From the NCBI RefSeq assembly GCF_000499845.2, contig NC_023756.2, positions 38,812,579-38,876,578 of the forward strand: DNA of 64,000 bases, in the 5' to 3' direction. This DNA comes from Phaseolus vulgaris (lineage: Eukaryota > Streptophyta > Magnoliopsida > Fabales > Fabaceae). This document shows positions 45,328 to 59,000 of this stretch, in pieces. The notes beneath the pieces were generated by a model that saw only the letters and a list, made by a program, of their open reading frames with translations, searched no databases and was not told where the DNA came from. Made by a program: the position numbers and the translations under genes. Position 1 is the stretch's first letter. Every line of letters starts with the position of its first letter.

Positions 45328-47219
45328 ATGGCACTGACTTCTCCTCCAACAGTTGTCCTTGGTTCAGTAGCCTTTGCAATCTTTTGGGTTCTAGCAGTTT
45401 TCCCATGTGTGCCTTTTCTACCTATTGGGAGAACTGCAGGGTCCCTACTGGGTGCAATGCTTATGGTGGTATTCCAAGTTCTTACTCCAGATCAAGCTTT
45501 TGCTGCAATTGATATACCAATTCTTGGTCTTCTTTTTGGCACAATGGTTGTGACTGTTTTTCTTGAAAGAGCAGACCTGTTCAAGTACTTGGGGAAGTTG
45601 CTCTCATGGAAAAGTAGAGGACCAAAAGACTTGCTTTGTAGAATCTGTCTGATTTCAGCTATTTCAAGTGCTTTTTTCACTAATGACACCTCTTGTGTTG
45701 TATTGACTGAATTTGTGTTGAAAATTGCTAGGCAACATAACCTCCCACCTTACCCTTTCCTTCTTGCACTTGCTTCAAGTGCTAATATTGGGTCCTCAGC
45801 AACCCCAATTGGGAACCCCCAGAATCTGATTATAGCTATTCAAGGTAAAATATCATTTGGGAGTTTTCTAGTTGGCATTCTTCCAGCTATGCTTGTAGGA
45901 CTTGCAGTGAATGTTGTAATTCTTATAGCCACATATTGGAGGGTATTAACTATTCATAAGGATGAAGAGGATCCAATTTCAGAAGTTGCAGAAGAGGAGA
46001 TTATGTCCCATCAGTTTTCTCCAGCTATAATGACTCATTGTGGACCCTTTAATTCTGAAGAATGCAATGACAGTTCAGAACCAACTAATAATCTTCAGAA
46101 CTCTTCTCAAGTTCACGTTATGACAGACCAAACAGTGCCAAGTTTAAGGGAAGTTCAGATGGTTCCTAGTAGCACAAACGCAAAGGACTCCACAATAACC
46201 ACAAATGCATCCGAGGAGAGGACCAGTGACACAAAGGAGGAAACTAATCCTTCAAAAGATGTTGCAATAGTAGTGGATAGACCTATGGAAGCACGTATCA
46301 TGCACTCTTCAGAAGGAAAGGAGGACTATTTGAGCATAAAATGGAAAAGGATTCTATGGAAATCTTGTGTTTATGCAATCACATTGATGATGTTGATTGC
46401 AATGCTTCTTGGTGTAAATATGGCATGGGCTGCAATTGCAGCTGCAATAATTTTGGTGGTGCTTGATTTCAAAGATGCAGGGCCAAGCATAGACAAGGTA
46501 AAACTTATATCATAGAACCTCTTGTACATAAATCTCATTTTATCTCTCTTCCTTTTGAAACTCTACCTATTGTTATTCTTGAGCCAGTTGAACTTTGAAC
46601 AATCTCTTACCGTGATTTTTCTTCTTGGAACAGGTCTCTTATTCACTTTTGATATTCTTCTGTGGAATGTTTATCACAGTAGATGGCTTCAAGAAAACTG
46701 GAATTCCAAGTGCTCTGTGGGACTTAATGGAGCCTTATTCTAGAATAGATCATGCTACTGGAATAGCTACACTTGCTGTAGTTATACTTGTCCTATCAAA
46801 TTTGGCTTCAAATGTACCAACTGGTAAGTACATGATCACCTGCCAAAATTGTTATTTTTCTTGTCAAAATTCCTTGAGTTGATATTTGACCATATTCTTC
46901 TCTCTTAAGAGCCATTTTCATCTGATGAACCAAAACATTCTATTTATGTTTTGTAGTTCTGTTGCTTGGAGCAAGAGTTGCAGCCTCAGCTGCTGCAATT
47001 TCCAAAGAAGATGAGAAGAAGGCATGGCTAATCCTAGCTTGGGTGAGCACAGTAGCAGGAAACTTTTCACTATTAGGATCAGCTGCCAACTTGGTTGTGT
47101 GTGAACAAGCTCGTAGAGCTCCAAACGTTGGATACACATTAACTTTTTGGACCCATCTCAAATTCGGTCTTCCTTCAACTCTCATAGTCACTGCTATTGG
47201 ATTGACCCTCATAAACTGA
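45328..47219 (+). CDS. LSI2-like: Silicon/arsenite efflux transporter, LSI2-like (ArsB/NhaD permease)
   Basis: Three coding exons (45,328-46,497; 46,634-46,823; 46,957-47,219) with GT-AG introns give 540 residues. The product is a plasma-membrane, proton-coupled anion-permease-family efflux carrier; rice Lsi2 exports silicic acid and arsenite from root cells. Many hydrophobic segments are visible. Family blocks include [16 protein letters not shown] (about 114-129) and [17 protein letters not shown] (150-166), the two re-entrant motifs of the family, and [14 protein letters not shown] in exon 3. A hydrophilic loop of about 135 residues (207-343) splits the two halves, as in plant members. The ATG at 45,328 is the first in frame. 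AATAAA lies at 47,369-47,374. No defects were seen. Substrate is inferred from the family: in dicots related proteins may handle boron or arsenite rather than silicon. Confidence 0.9.
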
Positions 47220-47368
47220 TAAAACAATCACTAAATGAGAAATTTACACAAGCAGAATAGGTTCATTTGTAACACATTTTAAGGTTGTGTGAGAGAATAC
47301 ACGGAGATACATGTACATTAACATAGGATATAGGATTTCTCTATTTTTTTTTATCATTTACATCATCA

Positions 47369-47374
47369 AATAAA
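47369..47374 (+). terminator. Likely polyadenylation signal of the LSI2-like gene
   Basis: AATAAA lies 150 bases after the stop codon, the usual distance for a plant 3' UTR. Position-based inference. Confidence 0.4.
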
Positions 47375-49485
47375 TGTATGATCATGATGATCCTAGCAAA
47401 AAAGTTTGTTAGGAATTCTCTGGATTTCAGCTTATAATAAAATGTCAGTTTTCATGTGAAATGTTATACTTATTTAGTTGCTTAACTTTCTCTGAGACAG
47501 CTCCAAGTTAGTGCACTCCCATCACATGCTACCCTTTTGCAACTTTATGTCCCTTGTGTTGGCATGATCTGAAAGCTTCTTATCAAAGCTTAGGTGGTTG
47601 TTTCCCACATATATTTTGAGAGATAAAAGGAAATAAACTTGTGGATGATAAACATGTCCATTCTCTATTTGTGGATTGTGAAATGTTTGCTGACTTTTCC
47701 AAATACAATGAACAAAAGAAGTTTCAGAATGTATCAACTCAGAGGAAACTTTAGTTTCAGAATGTATTGAATATGAAGAAATGAAGAAGACACGTGCATG
47801 GGACACGTGCATGGTTATGTGTAGGTGAATGGAGCCCAAGAAATGTAGGAGCATGGCACGTGGGAGGGTGCTACCCGTGGAATGTCCTACATATCTCCCT
47901 TTGCCTTATCCCTAAGTTTTCATCAACAAGATTACATGTTATTGTGCCTTCTCTCATTGCTTAATACTTTATTTCAATTTGCATTTCTTCAATTTTTCAT
48001 ATAATTTTGTGTCCCTTTTTGCAATCAAACTCCTAATACCATAATCATATAACCACTACATTCTATCTTGTTAAATGGAAACTATCTCGTTTCCTCTTTC
48101 AACATTATTAGAATCTTTTAATAGGATTATAGATTTAATTGTTATAAACAATGTAAATCAAATTACATAGCATACAAAACAAAGTACTTGCTTTCAATTA
48201 TAAAATTTATAAAAAAAAAGAAACATCATAATTGATTTTGTAAGGGAAAGTGGCATCTTTCTTTTATTATTTGGAGAGTTTTTCTTCAAAAATCAATGGA
48301 ATGACTTAACATGATTGTGTGACAAATCTAAGGAACACATTGACATCAATTCTAGGCACATTTGATGGCTCAATTGAATTGGAAGCAAACATAATGTAAG
48401 AGATTATATCATCATGTACTGAGCATGGAACATTGCTTACATAACACCCTAAAACTTATATAGTGAAATTTACAAAATGGAGCATTCTAACACTAACCTT
48501 AAATACACGCACTTGATTGAGTCATTAATTGCATAACTTCTTTCCATTTGAAATTCATTTTTTTTAATTATAATTAGTTTTAAAATTTTAAGATTAGCTT
48601 TTAGTTTAGGAGGGACTTTTTAAAACAATTTTTTTAATTTATAGTTTAAAAGTTTACTTTTTTTTATGATTTAAGATTAGTTTGAAAAGAAAATTATGTG
48701 GTAGTAATAATATGTTAGTAACACAATTGTGTGGATGGATAATGATAATAATAATGGTGATAATATTGATAATATATTGAAGCTAGTGATGATGATAATA
48801 ATAGAGATGGTGTAATGACTATGTAACCTAAGATTTTTGCTTTGTAAACTTTAGCAAGAATATCAAATAATAAAAGTAAGAATGTATTATGCATATAATG
48901 AAAAATATTATAATTTTTATTGAATTATGATTATATTATCATTTATCCCATAAAATTATTCAAATCTCAATCCGTTAAAAGAACTTAAGTCTTTTTGTTT
49001 AATATTAATCTCTTAAACTAGTAAAACTAAGACGCTTACATTTAAGAAAAATGTTTAAATAACAATCTTTCATATTTAACCTATTGTTAAGAATCAAAAC
49101 GATTGATTCTCTTCTGTAGCTCAAAATAATCTATTAATTACAATTGAAATTATAAAATGATGCAAGTGATTTAATGTTCAAATTTAAACAACACAAATAT
49201 TAAAATAAATGAAAGACAATAATAAATAGTCATTAACTTAAAAATAATTTATAAATTTAATTGCATTAAACCAAAATAAAAAGTTGCGAATTTCCTTCCA
49301 TGTTTGATGATTCGTCCTATAAAATTAATAAAAAAATAACCAAAATTAAATGTAAAAGATAAGAAAAATATTTAAATTTAAATAATATTAGTAACTACAA
49401 AAAATATTCTGCACATAATATGCCTAATCCATATATATGATTCATAATCTACCAGCATCCTCTCTTAACCATTAGTAACTACACA
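47375..49485. other. Intergenic stretch with three G-boxes
   Basis: CACGTG occurs at 47,791, 47,804 and 47,857, and GACACGTGCATGG is repeated in tandem. No convincing gene starts downstream within 2 kb. The remainder is AT-rich. Confidence 0.4.
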
Positions 49486-49800
49486 CTATAAAAAAAATAT
49501 TAAATAAAAATTAATTTTAAAAATAAAAATAATTTATTATAATATTAACTAAATTAAATATTATTTTAAATACTAAAAAAATATTAATATTTAAAATTAT
49601 TTATATTATTAATAAATAATTTTTAAATTAGTATTCAACTAACTATCAAACTTTTACCTACCAAAGATAAAAATATTAATTAACTAATTAAATATAAATA
49701 TAAAAATAATACAAACTACTTTATATAGTAATAATAATTTTAATTTTTAAAATAATATACAAGTTATAGTAAGTAATTATTTTTTTTAATAATTATTTTT
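49486..49800. mobile_element. Foldback (CACTA-like) MITE, copy D, strongly diverged
   Basis: Starts CACTATAAAAAAAATATTAAAT and follows the left-arm order of copies B and C (AATTAATTTTAAAAATAAAAATAATT, AACTAAATTAAATATTATTTTAAATACTAAAAAAAT), ending near TTTTTAATAATTATTTTTG. Most of the right arm cannot be aligned. Confidence 0.45.
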
Positions 49801-52800
49801 GTATTGAGAGCAAATACCTTAACTCAGTGTATTATTTTAATTTATCTCAATATTTGGTGAAATGAATTTGAACTCAAAAGATTTATGTTTGAGAGTTAAG
49901 AGAGGAAATAAATAAGAAAAAGGATTTAAATAGTTAATAAAAATTTAGCATTGATGTAATCATTTTACTAACCACTAAAAATTGCTCTAATCTTTATACG
50001 TCACTAATGGTATTGTTATTATAAGTAAAAGGTCAACTACTGTACATATTAGTATTTACAAACCAAAAACCTTTTTTCGAACTTTTTTTTCGAAGTATAA
50101 TATTTACATTACAATTCAAAATAAAGTATGTTGGATTAAATAATGGATTATAATGCTTGAATTTGATTTTAAAGCTCTAATCTTAATTTATAAAATTTAA
50201 AACTTAAAACGATTTCAGGTAAAAGTAATTGATAAAACATGTTGTTCTGGTAGGGTTTCCACGACCGAAAGTCAATGGACCGACCGACACAACAAATCAA
50301 ATTATGCTTAAGAAGAATTAATGAAAGTAACCAACGGTTAAAAGTTAGGTAATGTATTCTTAAACATGATCCAACTCCCTAATCCAGTTTAGTAAGAAAG
50401 ATCTACCAAAATAATATAAATAACACATATTTAAAGAATTAGGTACGTCATTACACAGTATTTAGAATACCGAATGTTAAATACTAAACATGACTTTAGC
50501 GTCGGAGTGTATGTTGTATGTATCATCTAAATCTAGATTTCGTGGAGGTCGAGGAGTGAAAAAGTAACCAAAATTATTTTAACGAACTTAAAATTTATGA
50601 TGATTAAATTCAAAAAAATAATAGAAAATCAAAATTGAATTTAATTATATTATTGTTTTGGTTCATATATAATTATATTTAAGATTGAAACATATTTTTA
50701 TCTTATGTTTGTTGGAATATAAAGTTTGCCGGATGAAGATGTCATGCTAAATTAGTAACCTAATTTCGTATAGGTTATTCATATTTTTATATATAACACC
50801 TTACATTACATTGATATTTTTATTAATTAGAATATATGAAATTATTTCATAAGAAAGCATTAAGTGTTATTTGTGTCTTTTTTTTCATTTTTAAATGTTA
50901 TTATTACAATATGTTGTTAATTTTCCTTTTTATAGATTGTTTATGATTATTTGATACATTTGTTAGCACGTCCATTTTTTTTCTCGTTGGCCATTCGTAT
51001 TTTTATATAACACCTTACATTGATATTTTCATTAATATGAATATATGTAATTATTTCATAAGATGATATAAAGCTTCTTATAGGAAGCTACAATGGTTAA
51101 GTCAATTTTTTTATGAAAGTAAAAAGTATATTATTTAAAAAAAAAATTATATTGTTTTTTTATTTCTCTTTCTTTCTTATCTATAGTAGCTAATTAGAGT
51201 TTCAACCATGATGATTATTTTATAAATATCTTATATTTTCATGCTACTGAGTCACACTCACAAGCATTAATGATGTGATCATGCATGAGAAGCAATTCAA
51301 GGAGAAGAGAAAACAATTCAAGTATAAGAGATCTTAGAAGGAAAATAGGTTTTTCAATGAGACCTTACAAGGAATATGACAAAGGAGAAAACAGAAAAAG
51401 AAATAAAGAATGAATTTAATCGAAAGATTTACATGGAGGAAACTTAAAGAGCTTGAAGAAGAAATTAGAAAGTCTAATAATTTGTGACTTTTTGAAAGTT
51501 TCTAAAATGTAGTAATTTCTAAGAGATTATGTATGTGTGAACGAAGTTGGAAGGTACATGAACTCATTTAAATACTCATCATTAAGGAGGTTAAGCAAGT
51601 TCGTAAACTTGACCACCTCATCATGTGAAAGTTATAAGTGTCTTCACATGTCACCATTAATAGTACACACCTTATGTAACCATGTGTTGTTTTGCTTTCT
51701 TTACATATTTCTTTGAATTGTTCTTAAATCTCTCTCCATCTATAAATAAAAGGGATTCTCCCCATGTAATCTTTACACTTAAATTAAATGAAATAAAATT
51801 TTGTGAGAATTTTTAGTGTCATGAGAGTATGATACTTCTTCATTTGGTTATTATCTTGAAAAATTACTTCCAGTTGTGAATCTTTCTTACACTTATTATT
51901 AGAAAACCTAAGTGGTGTATTCCATCTCATTAATCCACTTTATTTTCATTTTACTTTGTTTGTTGTTTTCTTATGGAGGTAAGTTGAACCTACTATTAAT
52001 GATTTGCTTCAAAAAAAAAAATTAGTTGAATAAATTCTTCCTAAGTCCAAGAAGACTTCATCAACTAGTCTCTTCAAAACTAAATGGTTGAAACTATCAT
52101 GCTTGGGCAAGAGCTATGAAGCTCAATTTTCTCTACAAAAACAAACTAAATGATGAAGCCATGAGTATACCAACTCCAACTAACCAAGGACTTCAGTCTC
52201 CCAGAAGGATTACCAGGACATGACACAGGATCCAGAGCTTGGTTAACTAGCCTAGCCAACCCAGGACCCAAGCTCAACCATTCCCAGAAAAATCACCAGG
52301 AACATTGAATAAGAAGCAAGGGTCAGGGCACCAACTGCTCTCCCTATTTTGCCTTTCAATAGTATAGGCCTCTTTTGTAAATAAATTGGACTCACATTAA
52401 GCCCATTTAGAAACCTTAGTCGCCCCTTGTTAGGAATCCGTAAGTGTCTCCTTCTAAATACCTCATGATGGAATTTCTCGACAAGTGGACCAAGTCAACT
52501 GTAGTATAGTTGATAAAGGGTTATCATATCCTTAGGGATTAGAAGGTAATGTAGTAGTTGTGATTTCCTTCATAAAGTATGATATAAGATATGAATCTAA
52601 CATTGAAAACATAAGAACTAACTTGAAAAAAATTGCATGACACACTTGAATAATGATTAAAGGTACATTACAAGCCCCTTTGTTCCTTAAGGCCAAACCA
52701 AGTTAATCTCTTAATATCAAATCACCATAACCAATTCTTTAAATTATAATAATTTGATTTCTTCATTAAAGTTGGAATAAAAATAGCCAATCACCACAAC

Positions 52801-52894
52801 TTTATTCCTAGCAGTTGAAGTCTTTTGGTTGATTTGATTTAGTTTAGAAAATGAAAGTATTTTCCAATAACATTCAAGTTCTAAGATCAAGAAT
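49801..52894. other. Intergenic stretch with a small direct duplication
   Basis: A direct duplication (50,776-50,856 and 50,993-51,066; ATTTTTATAT(AT)AACACCTTACATT) is separated by about 140 bases. At 51,725-51,790 a TATAAATAAAAGGG box followed by TCTCCCCATGTAATC resembles the promoter end of an LTR, but no element could be delimited. No gene is seen. Confidence 0.4.
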
Positions 52895-54356
52895 AATCAC
52901 TACAAGAAAAAAAGGTTTTAATGAAGGTTATTTAGCGAAGGTTAATATAATCCCAGGAATGGATTTAATTAACGGAGGTTTCTTTAACCTTCGTTAACCT
53001 CCATAGGTTTATTCTAAAATTTCAGCAAAATAATGGAGGTTTTTTAACCTTCGTTAAATTCCAAATGTTTATTTTAAAACTTCAGCAAAAAAAAAGGTTT
53101 ATTGTTGAACCTCAACAAAATACTCTAGGTTTTTTCAAACCTCCATAAATAAATAAAATTAATTAATTTTAATGAATAAATAATTAAAAAATATATAATT
53201 TGTTGTGGTTCAAAAAGTAATTCAGTGGTGTGCACAATAATTTGGAAGAATTGCTAACGGGGGAGTTGCGATTTTCTAGTGAAATCGATTAGCGGAGAAG
53301 ACAACTAAAACAGTGCCTTGCGTTTAGGTTTTGAAATCAAAACTGAATTTGAAGCGATTTGCTAAAGAATTTGAGATTGATTGAACACAAATCAAAGAGG
53401 AATTGTAGTGTTTCATATGAATTGATTCATGTGAGTTCCTTCTCCATTTTCGTTTCCAATTTTGAAAATTTGTTTTTCATGTTTTGTTTGTTGTTTTTTC
53501 TTCTAACTGGAAAATTCATCTTTGAACTTGTTGCTCAAAACGAAGAATTGTGTTGAGCGATTATGGTGAGGAGATTGGACCAATAGTGGATCTAACCAAT
53601 AATTTGAACATTATCTTGTTGTTTCCATCTCCACTTCCGGCAACTTGTTGTTTTTCTAGTGCACAATTTCCAACTAGATATTTGTCTTTTTGAGAAGGAA
53701 GCTATTTTCCTTTATCCTATTAATTCTTCTAGTTATAATTTGTTATAATATGTTCTTACTACTGATATCCACTTTTTCTTTTATTAATTTTTATTTATTT
53801 ATTGTATTTATGAATGCTTAAATGATAAATTGAGTAAAAAACTAAATGTTTTTAGTTCCAAAACCTATAGTATTTTACGGGAGTTTTGAAACCCGTCATA
53901 TTTTATGAGGGTTTTGAAACCCATGGTATTTTACAGAGGTTTCAAAACCTATGGTATTTTACGAAGGTTTTAAAACCCATGGTATTTTACAGAGGTCCTA
54001 AAACTCATGGTATTTTATGAGGGTTTTGAAATCCATGATATTTTACAGAGATTTTGAAATCTATGATATTTTACGGAGGACCTAAAACCCATGGTATTTT
54101 ACGGGGGTTTTGAAATCCATGGTATTTTACGGGAGTTTTTGAAACCCATGGTGTTTTATGGAGGTTCTTAAACCCATGGTATTTAACAGGGGTTTTGAAA
54201 GACTTTCTTGGGGTCTAAAAAACCTCAGGGAACACATTCCCCAGGGATAGTTTAGCGGGGGAAACTACAACCCTGAGTAAATGACTTAACGGAGGTTTTA
54301 ACCCTTAGTAATGTAAAAATAAACTCTCGTTAAAACCGTTTTATCTTGTAGTGAAT
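52895..54356. mobile_element. Non-autonomous CACTA element with 28-bp tandem array
   Basis: The element (52,898-54,353, 1,456 bp) starts CACTACAAGAAAAAAAGGTTTTAA and ends CCGTTTTATCTTGTAGTG, whose complement is CACTACAAGATAAAACGG. Both flanks are AAT, a three-base target duplication as CACTA elements make. The subterminal left part has GGAGGTT(T)...AACCTTCGTTAA repeats. The right half holds twelve tandem copies of a 28-bp unit. There is no transposase, so a CACTA enzyme from elsewhere must have moved it. Confidence 0.85.
53863..54199 (+). repeat. 28-bp tandem array, twelve degenerate copies
   Basis: Consensus ACCCATGGTATTTTACGGAGGTTTTGAA, with the core TGGTATTTTAC best kept. It is contiguous, without spacers, and lies in the right half of the CACTA element, where such elements carry transposase-binding subterminal repeats. 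Confidence 0.85.
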
Positions 54357-54971
54357 GATTGCTTTGCTATCAAGCATTGAGCATAAAACCAGATCAAGTA
54401 AAAAAGAAGTGTACTAGTATATATAAATAAAGAGAATACAAAAGATTTACACTATCATTCAATCTCAATAGTTATTAAGTTAGCTACTCCTTATGAATGA
54501 GATAGTACAATGAATACAATGGTAGCTTGCAACTACGAACATTACAGATTTAGACCAATTTTCACTCTTTGCTTAAAGAGGCTTCCTTGACTCTAAGGAC
54601 TCTGCCTTCCATTTAGACTATTAAACTACTTAGTCTAATCTTAAATATCTATGCTCAACACCATGGTTCTTCTACTCATCAGATCAAGATTCTTCCTCTG
54701 AAAGTTTCCTCTTAGCTCAACCTTTTCATAGCTAACTCAATAGATTACCTTTCTTCACTTTGAGGCTTCCTTTATGCTCAACGTTTTTATGGCTCGCTTA
54801 TCAAACTTTGGTTCATGGTTTCACCACTCTTTAGAGTAAATTTGCTCAGGTCCAACTCCCTACACGCAACGCTTTGAGGTGCTAGTTTTGGTTGCTCTCT
54901 GCCTTGATTTTGCTCAACTCCAACTTCTTGCACTCAGTAAACTCCCTACGCTCAACAAATTTGCTTAATTA
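54357..54971. other. Intergenic stretch
   Basis: GCTCAAC and ACTCCAAC motifs recur at 54,770-54,960. No gene or element recognised. Confidence 0.4.
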
Positions 54972-55430
54972 TAGTGACACATAATGATGAAGAAGATCAC
55001 TATGATGATGAGAAGAAGTTTATTTTGAATCAAGTGAGACAAATGCTAAGAAAATCAAGGACACGATTAAGATATGTTTTGGCACTACATTGTACAAAGA
55101 TTGAACTCAATCATATTTTAACATGTTTACAATATTGAAAACATATTTCACCTTAAGAATTTATATTTTATTTGTAAATCTTCTCTAATTTTTCTGTCTT
55201 CTTCGAAATAGAAGGAATCATTAACTTTAAGGATTGAAACCTTTTAAGACGACAAATTTAAAAATAAAAACAAATTTGATTGAAGTTGAGTTAGATTGTA
55301 TGTTTGATTGTTTTGTAGTTCATGAAAGTAAAAATGTTAAAGTGTTACACTCGCAAGTGAGCAACTAGAAAATTTAGGAAAGTTAGAAATTGATTTTTGA
55401 GGTATAACAGTTATGACAGATGAATCACAT
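54972..55430. repeat. Direct duplication, copy 1, unrecognised sequence
   Basis: Starts TAGTGACACATAATGATGAAG and ends GACAGATGAATCACAT. It aligns with copy 2 in blocks of up to 60 bases. Copy 1 lacks the ATG present in copy 2. Confidence 0.75.
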
Positions 55431-55509
55431 ATCTTCATGTGATGTTTTTTCTTTTCTTTGAGTGAACAACTTGCTTTTTGTTTCTTCTTCTACTTCAATT
55501 TTTTTGTTG

Positions 55510-56072
55510 TAGTGACACATAGTGAAGAAGAAGACTATGATGATGAGAAGGAATAAAATCAAGCTGAGTAAGTAGTTTATGCAACATATATAAGAATTTT
55601 ACATTTATCTCTCAAAAATCTTTATCTATATTAAAAATATTATTATTTTATAGTAACAACATTCAAACTTAAAAGTCATATTACTATAATTTTTATTTAG
55701 TTGAGGGTATACAACTTTTGCACAACATTAAACAAAGATTGAACTCAATCAAATTTTAACATGTTTGCAATGATTAAACCCATATTTCACCTTCAAAATT
55801 GATCTTTTATTCATAGATACTTCTCCAATTTTTTTGTCTTCTTCAAAATAGAAGGAATCATGAAATTTTTTTATGGATTGAAACCTTTCAATAAGACAAA
55901 TTTAAAAATAAAAATAGATTTGATTGAAGTTGAGTTGGATTATATGGTTTGTTCTACAATTCATGAAAGTGAAGATGTGAAAAGTGTTATGCCAGCAAGT
56001 GAGCAATTACAAAATTTAGATAAATTAGAAATTGATTTTTGAGGTACAATAGTTATGGTAGATGAATCTCAT
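55510..56072. repeat. Direct duplication, copy 2, with short frame
   Basis: Starts TAGTGACACATAGTGAAGAAG and ends GGTAGATGAATCTCAT, about 100 bases longer than copy 1. A plus-strand frame at 55,860-56,042 (MKFFYGLKPFNK; VCSTIHESEDVKSVM; 60 residues) lies in it, and 56,120-56,230 could encode KARLPKKNWRETYAPPIYE in another frame. No family is recognised. It is probably a decayed transposon gene. Confidence 0.7.
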
Positions 56073-59000
56073 CACTCTTCACTACCTTCTTCAACAAGTG
56101 AAATTGATTGAAAGATAGTCATAACATTTGTTGTCGAAGGAAAAGCAAGGCTTCCAAAGAAAAATTGGCGTGAGACATATGCTCCTCCCATTTATGAAAC
56201 CAAAGTCACTCATCCAGTCGAGGAAAGTAAGACAATGAAAAAAGTTGTAAAACTCATTTTTTTTCTAAGGATTTTGTATTAATATCAAGTATAACGTTAT
56301 AAATTTTTTTCCACACATTTCCTAACATGTATATATGTTATTTGTAAATTTATATATGAAATGGACATGTAAATAATAAATATATATATATATATAAGAT
56401 TTTTTATTTAATTAATAGAATGAGCAATTAATTTAAAATGAAATTGATATGTATTTTCTATTTTTTTAGTACTTTTAGTTTCAATAAACTAACTTATATA
56501 ATTTTTTTCAGTATTATTTTAAAATGGATAAATAAACTTTACAAAATTAGAAAGTGAGATTTAAATTTAATTTCTCAAACAAAATATACTACTTGCAACA
56601 CACAGATATCAAAATTATTTTTGTAAAATAAAATAAGAAAATTTAAATTTACTTTCCCATAAATATTTTGCATAATGTTTTTTTTTTAAATTTAAAAATA
56701 ATTTTTATGTAATTAACATATTTTAATTACTTATAAAAAGTATTTAAATCATAAACTTAAAATTTTTAAATCATGGTCAAATTTTGTCTCTACATATAGA
56801 TATTATCTTTCAAAATAATTATATTCATTGTATCTAAGTAAATTTTGTCACGAATAAATATTAGTACTATATTAAATAATATGATATGGATAAATTTTGA
56901 ATATATACTTTTTATTTGGAATTTTTTACCAACTCTTGTTTACAAAAATAAACCTGGATACTAGGAGGATATTAACCCTATTAACTCTTACAACTTAAGA
57001 GGATATATAAGTTATCAACTCTTAAATCACCGAGAACAACAACATTAGAACAATCCAGTAACAACAACAATAATTACAAACCATTACTGGAACAATCCAA
57101 CATAAACAATGAGAAATAGTTTACCAATGTATATTCATAATAGAAGTAATCACAGTTCAGCAACACAATCTTGATCAAATCTTTAATTATCCTTTTAATT
57201 ATTGATAGTTCAAAATGAGTATTTGAAAGCTCTGATTTTTATCACTCAACTATACACTTTTCAATTTGTAATTCTCTTTTTCAAAGAGTGGGTGAAAGCT
57301 TCTATGTATAGTTATTTGAAGGCACTGATTAAAAATTGAGACTAATGCTTTCAATAAATTATTATTAATCTTTACATCAGTTCTTAATTTAATTTTGAAA
57401 CACATTTAATTGATTATAAAATATTTTAAACAATTATTATATTAAAAACTCTAAAAACATTAAAATTGGTTATCTAGTTTAATCAGTTATTAATGAGATA
57501 ATCGATTATCATGTTCCAAAAACAAACAGTTAATCAATTATTTTGTTCTAAAATCCTTTTAAAACCATTTTCTCTTTTCATAAACTTTTTAACTCATTTT
57601 AAATTAGTTGTGTGTTGATCTTATGGATACCTTTGTGTGAGAGACTCAGATAACAACTGCATAGAAAGTCAAAACATTCTAGACAGATGTTAACCATCTT
57701 CATATTCATTCTTCATCATCAAAACACCATCTCTTGGGGCTTAAGCATCTTCAAATCTCAAGTATAACACCTAACACAACATACAAAATTTGATATTGGA
57801 ATTTGACATCTATGATTTAGTCACATATCAAATTCTACCTTAAGATTGGTGTGTAAACATTTTTCCTTAGTTACTTTTTGAACATTCATTCCCATGTAGA
57901 CAAATAAAACTCTTTTGTTTCTAGTTTTAAAGAATCAATAAAAAAATATATTTTACATATTGATTTATGGAACCATGTTCTACTTCTTTCATTTATGACT
58001 GCAAATTTTTTTTCAATTATTATTGATAATTTTTCTTAATTCACCTAGATAAAACTAATGAAACAAATAACTGAAACTAGAAATCACATAAAAATGTGTA
58101 TCTACTACATAGAAATATAAATTGATACAAAAATCAAGGCAATCCAAAGTGATAACGGAACAAAAGTTATAATGAAAGATTTTTATCTCAGTAAATTATA
58201 AAATCAACACCAATTTCAAAATTTATATCATCAACCACTTATTCTTAGTCATTTCAATGTTTTTAATTGTTTTTCATATTCCACTACTTTGGAACAAGAG
58301 AGAAACACGTGAATTTAAGGGCAAGAAAGTTTATTTCCTTATGCTATAAGAAAGGAGCTAATGGTTGTTTGTTGTATGACATTTAATCAAGAAAAATTCA
58401 TGGTTCTAGAAATGTTATTTTCTATGAGAATAACTTTCTTTTTAAAAAAAAAAACTAAGATGGGGTATGATATAACCATTTCGTTAATGTTATAAGAAAA
58501 CTAGATTGATGATTTCTCACTCACAACCAACAACAATTCTATTAACCTGCCAACTAAAACATCTATTGACTATCCTACGCCAAGCTTAACCACCAAATAT
58601 TTAATATTCATTGACTCTTCTCCATCCTCACCAAATGCCCAACATGTTTCTCAACCTCTTAGATAATCACTAAGACATAAAGCCCTATTAAGTTACTTGA
58701 GAAACCATCATTGTTATTCATCTACTCTAGCTACACTAATATGTCTTAAGGTATGACTTCTTTTATATCTTATCCATTATCTTCTTTCATTTCTTACCAT
58801 AAATGTTCACCAAATTATATAAAATTATGCATTTATGTTTCATGCATCCAAGTTGTATTGTTGAAAACAAACTAGGAACACTAAGATTAAGGTTCTTGAA
58901 AAAAAGACACTTGGTAAATCTTATTAATTTATGTCTTGTTATACAATGCAGTTAACTTATTTCTATTTATAAAATCAAACTTTAAAGGTAATCACATTAC

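Noticed and set aside
53359..53556. Small protein gene inside the CACTA element
   Set aside because: Hydrophobic AT-rich frame with no family features; no support as a gene.
53863..54199. CRISPR-like array
   Set aside because: Units are contiguous, degenerate and without spacers, and they sit inside a CACTA element in a plant genome.
57000..57780. Fourth SIRE-like LTR
   Set aside because: Motif order is suggestive, but no ends, duplication or clear alignment could be defined.
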